The notes under the pieces are model-generated. The model saw only the letters and a list, made by a program, of their open reading frames with translations. It was not told where the DNA came from and made no database searches. The position numbers and the translations under genes are program-made. Of a stretch of DNA of 47,451 bases, positions 43,001 through 47,451 are shown piece by piece. The stretch is from an uncultured Clostridia bacterium. GTDB lineage: Bacteria > Bacillota > Clostridia > Christensenellales > Borkfalkiaceae. Each line of letters begins with the position of its first letter. Position 1 is the first letter of the stretch. The stretch lies in NCBI GenBank assembly GCA_947624225.1, contig CANQJF010000014.1:1-47451 (forward strand), read 5' to 3'.

Positions 43001-45664
43001 GGCTGCACGAGCCTTGCATCGATCAAGGTTCCCGCCGTTTTAAGTTCCGGATTGGGAGAAAGCGCATTCGAGGGCTGCACCTCGCTCACCACGGTGGACA
43101 TGACGGCAGCGACGAAAGTGACGTCCATCGGCACCTCCGTCTTTAAGAACACGGGCATCTCTTCGCTCGAATTCCTGCCCGAAACTGTGACCTCCATCGG
43201 TCAGAGCGCCTTTGACGGCTGCAAGTTCAACGGCGAACTCACCATCCCCGAACAGATCACTTCCATAAAGGCCAACGCCTTTGCGAACTGCACGGACATC
43301 ACCAAGGTCGTCATGCCCAAGAAGTTGCAAGACGTCGAGAGCTATTACGAGACCACCTATGCGCTTGGCGCCAACATGTTTGCGGGCTGCACGAAACTCG
43401 ACGAGATCGACTTCTCCAAGACGACGGGCACCCTGAACATCTCCGCCAACGCGTTCAAGGATGTTGCAAGCCTCACCAAGGTGACGTTCCCCGCAGAGGG
43501 GCTCACCCTCACCAAGATCGGCGCCTCCGCGTTCGAGGGCTGCACGAGCCTTGCGACGTTCTCTTTCAACGAGGGCCTCACCTCCATCGGCAACAGCGCC
43601 TTCAAGGGAACCGCTCTTTCGAGTGTGGAATTGCCCGCCTCCCTCGCGGATTATAGCAGCAGCAGTTATAGCGGCACCACGGGATTGGGACAGGGCGTGT
43701 TCGAAGATTGCGCCTCCCTCGGCTCTGTGGACTTCACCAAGGCAACACAGGTCACCATCCTTGCCGACAGGCTGTTCAAGGGCTGCACCTCGCTCACGGA
43801 AGTCAAACTTCCCACCAACCTCAAAGCCATCAATGCAAGTGTATTCGAGGGCTGTGAGAGCCTTGCGGACATCACGCTCTCCGACGACGTGAATATGATT
43901 GGTGCGAATGCCTTTGCGGGCACCGCGCTCAAAGCCATCAAACTTCCCGCCGCGCTCACCGATTTCAAGGCAGCAAGCTATGGGTCGGCCGCCTCCGGAA
44001 TGGGCAACGGCGTGTTCAAGGATTGCTTGCAGCTCGCCTCGGCGGACTTCTCCGCAGCCACCCTGCTCACGGCGATCCCCGCAGAGACTTTCAGCGGATG
44101 CACGAGCCTTGCGACCGTCACGCTCGCCGATGACGACGCGGCGACGCAGGATCCCACATTCACCTCCATCGGGGCAAGCGCATTCTTCGGGTGCAAGGAA
44201 CTCAAAAACTTTGTCATCCCCGCCACCGTCACCTCCATCGGCGCCAATGCCTTTGAGGGGAGCGGCATGAGCGGAAAGCTCGAACTCTCCGCAAACGTTG
44301 CAACGCTGGGTGCGGGCGCGTTCAAGGATACGGCCATCACGGCTGCCGACCTCAGCGCGGCGACCGTTACGGCCATCCCCGAGGAAGCTTTCAACGGCTG
44401 CACGGCACTTGCAAGTGTCGTCCTGCCCGACGCCATCACCTCCATCGGCGCCAACGCCTTTGCAAAGACGGTGTTCACCGAGATCGCCATCCCCGCAGGT
44501 GTGAAAACCATCGGCGCGGGCGCATTTGAAGCGAGCGGGCTCACGTCCGTCAACCTCAGTGCCTGCACGGGCCTTACGGCCATCGCCGACGGCACCTTTA
44601 AGGGCAGCGCCGCGCTTGCGAGCGTCACGCTTCCCACCTCCGTAACCTCCATCGGCGCGAGCGCGTTCGAGGGCTGCACCGCACTTGAAACCATCAACCT
44701 CACCAATGTCACCAAGATCGGCGCGGATGCGTTCAAGGGCACCAAGCTGCTCGGCGGCACTGAGGGATGGGAGGGGCCCGTATTCTACATCGGCACCGTC
44801 GCGGTTGCCGTAGACAATGAAAAGATCCCCGAGGGCGGCGCCGTCACTTTCAAAGCGGGCACGACCGCTCTTGCGGAAGGGCTCTTCAACGGCTGCACCA
44901 AGCTCGTCTCCGTTGACCTCAGCAGTTTCGAGCTCACCGCCATCTCCGCCAACTTCTTCAAGGGTTGCTCGGCCCTCACCACGGTCGTCTTGCCCGCCAC
45001 CATCACCTCCATCGGCGAGAATGCTTTCTCCGGCTGCACGAACCTTGCCACCCTCACGCTTCCCAAGAACTTGACGGCGCTGGGTGCGGGCGCGTTCGAG
45101 GGGACCAAGATCGCGGCGTTCGACTTCTCGGAATCCACGTTCACGGCCATCCCCGAGAATGCGTTCAAGGATTGCGCAAGCCTTGCAAGCATCAAGCTCC
45201 CGACCAGAATTTCGTCGATTGGCGCGCATGCCTTTGCGGGTTGCACGAGCCTTACGGAGTTCACTTTCAGCGCATCGCTCACCTCCATCGGGGAGGGTGC
45301 TTTCCAAGGCAGCGGGCTTACCGCCGTCGACCTCTCGCCCTGTTCGAGCCTTACGAGCGCCCAATACGGCATCGGCGCCTCCGCCTTTGCGGATTGCAAG
45401 AGCCTTGTCTCCGTGAAACTTTATAGCAATATCAGGTTCTTCGGAGATCACTGCTTCGCGAACTCGGGCATCAAGGAGATCTTCTTCCCGACGTACAGCA
45501 ATCAAAAGACGTTCGGGGAGGGCGTGTTCGAGGGGACCACGGGTCTTGAAATCCGCTTCGCGGACAACGAGAGTTGGCTCAGAAGTAGCGGGATCGCCCA
45601 CTTCGACGACTTTATCGACGGCCTGCCCGAGGGCACCACAGTACTCTATGGACAGAGCGCCTGA
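34061..45664 (+). CDS. Giant InlB/FN3/BspA leucine-rich repeat lipoprotein
   Basis: 3867 residues. The start is the ATG after AAGGAG; the frame is open 63 bases further up. Signal peptide with KRR and a hydrophobic core ends at LAAAC (Cys25), so lipid-anchored. About 115-260: two InlB/Flg_new-type domains (GGSAV, FVGWYTD; FVGWWVSH). About 265-680: five FN3-like units (each with LQW/ITW and A.YTL.I patterns). About 680-825: two more InlB-type repeats. About 826-3860: an unbroken run of BspA LRR_5 units of about 23 residues (IGANAFEGCTSL, VTLPETVTSIG), perhaps 130 if that period holds. No sortase motif. A surface adhesin or mucin/host-contact role is plausible; no enzyme motif seen. UUCG-loop terminator follows. 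Confidence 0.93.
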   Translation: MKRRLFTIVTLLFAMIGTLILAAACGPEEQEKEPPVAGEETGPYYCDVAGKEYDLTLTELCEYTLVMDGETITGTYTPNGEDLVFADGEALFLGTYFNGVIELTYGNEKYTFLRKIEYTITYQSNGGSAVSSATVYNGRKAQKPADPTKAGQVFVGWYTDTAFKSAYSFNQPVTSDFTLYARFVAPIEPEYTVSFDLNGAPGSLPAVTTVGHQAFGLPTPEWEGHTFVGWWVSHYESAEKLTYRYDEQVLGGNTTFFAVWQDAGKLALSVGEEEITWSSAGANAFYTLIITNTSATEDQEVVHEQTDKTSYAFDFAEADGGDYKVSVVVNNQTTERWFRNKALDPVTVFTVTGRVLQFNAVENATSYELTVDCGGADHDGPIPISAEQRSYNFSECELKEDGTISFTVTAKAEGYLASVSEPFVFSPVLGAVSGISVDAASEQLQWTAVENATSYDVVIKQGDDVVLSGNTEGTSYSVKHLNKGTYTVTVAPKARGWNSPAPTQYIYNKNTLATPSNVHADTVANKIVWDNVNGAAQYEVTVGTEKRTVNTNEIVFDESFLKGTTTEYSVTVRALGATAAENSLVSDAITVSYGKLSGELRYKDGALSWNAAFGITEYTLSISYGGGAATEETVENASTYELAFEKAGDYTFTLRPTTTDDPTQTLTLTVKIHEVKFIAAGYGAVPSLYVATGDTLALPEGLTIFGYSLGGWYTTNDEQGELYNDSTYNEERGITLYAHWAPNSYTIKLNVGMFGESLEETEISAKYGAEVRLPVPEASDPSKSFAGWYDSSAGGAKYTDYSGVIESFKKGMNVTLYAHWVDVLSFNVRSDGKYSVSKSPDIELTGVTQIKIPATYKGQDVVEVADFTNCTLLEVIEIPDSIRNIVIGTTESAFTGCEKFREIKIYTTDFNGDKYYSDDNGVLIYNNPTSHLKELKFYPVARTQTSYDVPDGIQVIPSGVFFGIKPLVSISFPASVTLIEAQAVGGKYDFSNSIQTITFRGSGDKPLTMQENAFYQVTALASLTLPANMQDFDFHTSFYSEDGFSKLAKVDIVGSGTYSAKDNSIFKNVGGTDGYELVFYDLNAKTFTLPTDIVVTKIGKDAVQGNTSITEITIPQGITEIGERAFYGTSAVKTITFAGTEASEPLTIRPYAFYGAGKTSGYRVSYKLTELTLPANLVFVGAHAFGDTGVTTVTVNSTAEAELQIADGAFSTDAATSTSTVTTLNIGPDVKNVNFMAAFGSQLNKVELDPGNTYYEMDEAKTILYTKGQTEVVWIKDISGTFTIPDTVTRISAGNFKDRKNLTKIVIPASVASIGNEAFSGCTKLAEVEFTQPKEGETRTLTIGNRAFYGCTSLKSIDLPEGTTTLGSELFKGCSGLTTVALPTTLQSIITAMDADSYGDPTGACFGMFDDAGTSSGAKISSLTMHEGGTPKNYKVENNALYLMKTDAKGNAYASELLYFAPYANVEEVVIPATVEKIWRHAFCFSSSSSSVHIKSVKFAQDALEKKFVAQEGGDPVEADRRLTIERQAFYNATTITSIKLPRGTVSIGEEAFYNAGITSFAVPNTVESIYPAAFYGCTKMTSLTFETGGTAPLRFEDTLFDPDDYYSGLFGSSSSQGKVSTVELPERTTYIGDGAFIHAPITGIVIPASVTYIGVEAFDQAKVQTVTFAPNSKVSYIGEDAFNECAITEITIPKSVTYIGIRAFSRSTSLRTVTFEDGSLLEWLGEASDDAIKGVFEGCTSLSKVDFGKGSHLRYLGPDTFEGCTALKNIELPLSLYEIADGAFNGNVDSNGRKVSGIEKVTFEQNGEQKGQLHRIGDAFSETPLTSFTFPESENEIIIPENMFKGCEDLAEVNISSTVYDLKDVLLGCDALTTVTVNEANPYYQAEGAFLLNKLSKDIILVFGSLTGEYRVPEGAVQIGAGAFANTDVESVILPSSITRILESAFSGCDQLTSVTFEAGSVLEVIGANAFSGCSALSALDLSGTRLTELPEGVFTGCLSLETLKVPATLTAFNSAMAGTKISSMDLSQTQITELPVAVFADCAELASIFVPTTLKTIGANAFSGCTKLASFDFSGIESIGTGAFQNTGLTKVTLTDKVKWAAFDRDGGYKNQGVFANSKALKEVVFAASLPENPGFSSNMFENCTALDTITFEKDTKVGYFGESMFKGCTALQTVTIPASFTVLSSNYNNATASSTFANCTGLKTVDLSASPSTTLPSNMFSGCNNISTFKLPTALKEIPYGFFSGNTALESIEIPETVETIAYEAFKNCTALTSIDLSKTAVTKIDYSVFAGCAALGEVTFPEKLTSIGHDAFNGCASLENVTLPETVISIGYLAFCDCSTLSAITMPGVQTIDYGAFSRCVELKKVNLPSTLKEIKGYSGSSYNEPTESGAFQGCSSLQIVTMATGASTVTIGKKTFAGCSELITVTLPVITAIGESTFEGCSNLVSINLPEGMLTIGKNAFKDCTNLMSINFPSSITSIGASAFENCSNLGSVTLPAGLKESGRYDGHLGASAFKNCTALTKADLSNCGLWIIPANAFEGCASLTSVTLPETVTDLKASCFAGSGLTSIVIPEKVTVIEDYVFENCADLATVTFNTPAAYDSAYSSTTGDYLFRNCTSLTTVTFAAENTTFTEIGKGWFSGCEKLETITLPTSVTKLADEAFLGCKALPATLNVEKVTSFGPRTFEGCDTIFNSENNWKTGVYYLGQLLLKYDDDKIKENNGKVEIKEGTLGLPDGFFKDSLQMTEITIPESVTTLGVGLFEGCTSLKTVNFAETCKITALPENLFLNCEALTSLTIPASVTSIGKHAFMGSFIETLNIPATVGTLADEAIKGAKKLTTVDIKSTAASGLKTIAANAFEDCENLATVTLSETVTTIGANAFKNCAALATFAFDKITKINENAFDGCGFTTLEIPESLPAAGALGNGAFANNTKLTKVDFSKAKVTTISQMLFMGCTNLTTVEFGKVDYISKSGFQGCTSLASIKVPAVLSSGLGESAFEGCTSLTTVDMTAATKVTSIGTSVFKNTGISSLEFLPETVTSIGQSAFDGCKFNGELTIPEQITSIKANAFANCTDITKVVMPKKLQDVESYYETTYALGANMFAGCTKLDEIDFSKTTGTLNISANAFKDVASLTKVTFPAEGLTLTKIGASAFEGCTSLATFSFNEGLTSIGNSAFKGTALSSVELPASLADYSSSSYSGTTGLGQGVFEDCASLGSVDFTKATQVTILADRLFKGCTSLTEVKLPTNLKAINASVFEGCESLADITLSDDVNMIGANAFAGTALKAIKLPAALTDFKAASYGSAASGMGNGVFKDCLQLASADFSAATLLTAIPAETFSGCTSLATVTLADDDAATQDPTFTSIGASAFFGCKELKNFVIPATVTSIGANAFEGSGMSGKLELSANVATLGAGAFKDTAITAADLSAATVTAIPEEAFNGCTALASVVLPDAITSIGANAFAKTVFTEIAIPAGVKTIGAGAFEASGLTSVNLSACTGLTAIADGTFKGSAALASVTLPTSVTSIGASAFEGCTALETINLTNVTKIGADAFKGTKLLGGTEGWEGPVFYIGTVAVAVDNEKIPEGGAVTFKAGTTALAEGLFNGCTKLVSVDLSSFELTAISANFFKGCSALTTVVLPATITSIGENAFSGCTNLATLTLPKNLTALGAGAFEGTKIAAFDFSESTFTAIPENAFKDCASLASIKLPTRISSIGAHAFAGCTSLTEFTFSASLTSIGEGAFQGSGLTAVDLSPCSSLTSAQYGIGASAFADCKSLVSVKLYSNIRFFGDHCFANSGIKEIFFPTYSNQKTFGEGVFEGTTGLEIRFADNESWLRSSGIAHFDDFIDGLPEGTTVLYGQSA

Positions 45665-45702
45665 CGATGAATAAATCGAACGGAAAGCTATGAATTTATG
45701 GA

Positions 45703-45738
45703 ATACGGACGAACTTCGGTTCGTCCGTATCTGCTTTT
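45703..45738 (+). terminator. Terminator of the giant gene with a UUCG loop
   Basis: ATACGGACGAAC, loop TTCG, GTTCGTCCGTAT: a 12-bp perfect stem closed by C-G on a UUCG tetraloop, then CTGCTTTTT. Confidence 0.92.
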
Positions 45739-45981
45739 TCGGGAGGGAATTTTTCCCATAAGGGCGGCTTAAAACTACTGAAAGGGGGGAGAAAAATGCA
45801 GAAAAATGTCGAAAAATCACACATTTTGTTATCTTGCGATTGCGCATGGGCCGCATTTTGCTTGGTTTTGTAAATATACATGTGACTGCATAAAATTTTG
45901 CAAAATCATTCGGAATTGCTTGACGGTTCTCACGCGCGCGTTATATAATAGTAATGGTTAAGTTTCATAAGGAGGAATCCC
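45739..45981. other. Gap before the last complete gene
   Basis: No gene and no repeat module seen. Contains A-rich stretches (GAAAAATGCAGAAAAATG) and ends in the promoter and Shine-Dalgarno listed next. Confidence 0.55.
45920..45949 (+). promoter_or_regulatory. Promoter of the Gln/Ser/Gly-tailed membrane protein
   Basis: TTGACG (45920-45925), 18-base spacer, TATAAT (45944-45949). AATTGCTTGAC also precedes the giant gene's promoter (33992-34002), so the two promoters share an upstream context. Confidence 0.85.
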
Positions 45982-47319
45982 ATGAACGACGGTCCCTTAA
46001 AAAAATACCGGAAACGCATCATCAAAGAGGGCGTCTTGAAGTCCCTCTTCATCGGGCTCATGTTGGGCTGTGTGGGGCTGGCGATCACGGCCTTTTTGTC
46101 GTGGTTCTTCGGCTATAAACCCGGCCTCTTCATTGCGCTCGCGGTGTGTGCGGCGATCACCGGCATCGTCACGCCGCTCGTCTACTTCTTCAAATACCGC
46201 CCCTCCGTCAAGACGATTGCAAAGCGCATCGACGCGCTCGGCCTCGAAGAGCGCATGCTCACCATGACCGAGCTCGAGGGGGACGATTCTTACATTGCCA
46301 AGACCCAGCGCGAGGACACCATGCGCGTGCTCGGCGCGGTCAACCACATGCTCCTCAAAATTGCCGTCTCCGCGGCGATCATCGTGCCGCTTGTCATCTG
46401 CTGTTTGTTGGGTGCGGGCATGACGACGGTCTCCTCGCTCTACTATGCAGACGTCATCCCGAGCGGCATCGTGACGCTCTCCGTCCCCTACACACCGAGC
46501 ATCTTCACCGTCACCTATTCCGTGGAGCCCAACATCACGGTGGATGAGGAGGGCAACGAGTCGTCCTCCGTCAACGGAACGGTCATCTATTGGACGGGAG
46601 ATTGGACGGCGGAGACGCCCGTCAGCGAGGAGGGCGACAAGGTCATCGAGGGCAACGACGCAAGGCCCGTCTATGCCATCCCCAACGACGGCTATGTGTT
46701 CGTCTCGTGGTCAGACGGCTATTCCAATCCCTATCGGCAGGATAAAGTTGTCGACAGCGACATCTTCGTGCAGGCCATCTTCGAGCCCATGGATCCCGAC
46801 CCCGACCAACAGCAATCGGAGTCGCAGGCGCAGGACCAGCAGAATGGCGGCGGCGGAGAGCAGGGCGACCAACAGCAGAACGGCAGCGGCGAGAGTGACC
46901 AGAGCCAGGAGGGCGAGCCGCAAGAGGGGGAGCCCAACGACCAGGAGAGCGAGAGCGACAACGAGCAGGAGAGCGACAGCAATAGCGACAAAGACGATCA
47001 AAACCAGGGCAAGCCGAGCGGCGATCCCAACAAGGGCGACGGTGCGGGCGGCTCCCGCGACCTCGGCAGCCAACAGATCGTGGACGGAAACACCTATTAC
47101 GGCGACGAATACGACGACGCTTACAGCTCGTGGCAAGACCGCGAGAGCGCGGACAGCAATCTTCCCGACGACTTGAAAGACTTCATCGAGGACTACTATG
47201 GATCCATCGAGACGGGCAAGAGCAACAACAGCGGCAGCGAGGGCGGCTCGGGCGGCGAGGGTGGAAACGGTGGCACGGACGGCGACGGCGGCTCGGAGAG
47301 CGGCGAAGCCAATCCCTGA
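45982..47319 (+). CDS. Membrane protein with an InlB-like domain and a low-complexity tail
   Basis: 445 residues. Helices at about 20-45 and 50-72, a cytoplasmic stretch (TIAKRIDALGLEERMLTMTELEG) and a third helix near 132-155; this plan with AKRIDALGLEERM resembles DUF4175-type proteins of MoxR/Bat-like operons. Extracellular part has a GYVFVSWSDGYSNPYRQDKV unit of the InlB repeat type, then a Gln/Asp/Glu/Ser/Gly-rich region (about 270-360), a folded-looking patch (about 360-415) and a Gly/Ser end. AAGGAGG before the ATG. Next gene starts 58 bp on. Confidence 0.85.
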   Translation: MNDGPLKKYRKRIIKEGVLKSLFIGLMLGCVGLAITAFLSWFFGYKPGLFIALAVCAAITGIVTPLVYFFKYRPSVKTIAKRIDALGLEERMLTMTELEGDDSYIAKTQREDTMRVLGAVNHMLLKIAVSAAIIVPLVICCLLGAGMTTVSSLYYADVIPSGIVTLSVPYTPSIFTVTYSVEPNITVDEEGNESSSVNGTVIYWTGDWTAETPVSEEGDKVIEGNDARPVYAIPNDGYVFVSWSDGYSNPYRQDKVVDSDIFVQAIFEPMDPDPDQQQSESQAQDQQNGGGGEQGDQQQNGSGESDQSQEGEPQEGEPNDQESESDNEQESDSNSDKDDQNQGKPSGDPNKGDGAGGSRDLGSQQIVDGNTYYGDEYDDAYSSWQDRESADSNLPDDLKDFIEDYYGSIETGKSNNSGSEGGSGGEGGNGGTDGDGGSESGEANP

Positions 47320-47377
47320 ACATAAAACCCCAAAAATCATTCCCAAAAAATAAAAAAGAGAAAAAGGAAAGGACCCC

Positions 47378-47451
47378 ATGGTAACGGAAAACGACATCAA
47401 ACAATTCAGCAAACAATGCGAAGAGATCTTCAACCAACTTTCGCGGGATAT
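47378..47451 (+). CDS. 5' end of a gene, possible MoxR-type ATPase (partial)
   Basis: Cut by the window edge; 24 complete codons, MVTENDIKQFSKQCEEIFNQ, then LSRD. The helical charged start and its place after a DUF4175-like gene match MoxR AAA+ ATPases, but no Walker motif is inside the window. AAGGAAAGGA lies before the ATG. Confidence 0.5.
   Translation, partial: MVTENDIKQFSKQCEEIFNQLSRD

Noticed and set aside
34430-45856. Long open frames on the minus strand beneath the giant lipoprotein gene (911, 1276, 613 and 938 residues)
   Set aside because: They are shadows of a repetitive, high-GC coding strand. The translations are biased, have no domain and no ribosome-binding site, and the plus strand has a clear signal peptide, promoter and terminator.
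1-47451. tRNA or rRNA genes
   Set aside because: I looked for T-loop (GGTTCGAATC-like) and acceptor pairs and for rRNA signatures and saw none.

Overview
The window looks like chromosome from a Gram-positive, gut-type clostridium (Bacillota, class Clostridia). A Christensenellales/Borkfalkiaceae-like lineage is my guess, not a demonstrated placement. The reasons are the gene sets (rpsF-ssb-rpsR, rpmE-DUF1385/prmC-prfA, a DUF5685 protein next to a J-like protein), the BspA/InlB-type lipoproteins, and near-consensus sigma-A promoters with 17-18 nt spacers. I found no tRNA, rRNA, CRISPR array or transposase gene.

Layout. 1-600 is a mosaic of intergenic repeat modules. 601-2256 (-) is a BspA-like lipoprotein, divergent from a small XRE-type regulator (2357-2566, +); their shared intergenic region holds a perfect promoter and paired operator-like repeats. 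2661-3389 (-) is a DUF6291 phage-type gene whose 3' end runs into repeat DNA. 3490-3985 holds two MITE-like repeats. 4252-5360 (-) is rpsF-ssb-rpsR. 5498-9391 (-) encodes an unrecognised 1297-residue membrane protein with three cytoplasmic DEWGDPV motifs and a long extracellular repeat region. rmuC follows, then another repeat mosaic, then cca (-) divergent from a lipid kinase/SpoIIE-phosphatase pair (+). Two paralogous small membrane proteins (15358-15597, 16409-16636) flank a repeat cluster. 16757-20584 (-) is an apparent operon: MDR oxidoreductase, cardiolipin synthase, Cof-type HAD phosphatase, YfcE-like phosphodiesterase.

20806-23978 (+) is rpmE, a DUF1385-PrmC fusion and prfA, so the release factor and the enzyme that methylates it are translationally coupled. 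After more repeats come aspartate aminotransferase, a small P-loop protein, threonine synthase, trpS, DUF5685, a J-like protein without HPD, a membrane protein and an RlmD/RumA-type rRNA methyltransferase. 34061-45664 (+) is one 3867-residue lipoprotein of InlB-like, FN3-like and BspA leucine-rich repeats. The window ends with a membrane protein that has a glutamine/serine/glycine-rich tail and the first 24 codons of what may be a MoxR-type ATPase.

Two things stand out. First, the 12-mer TCGGACATGGTA is present five times exactly and four more times with one mismatch, on both strands, in different reading frames and once between genes, where chance predicts far fewer than one exact copy; none of the named features explains it. 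Second, at least four repeat-module families (A-D) are shuffled through every large intergenic gap and in places supply the 3' ends or leaders of genes.
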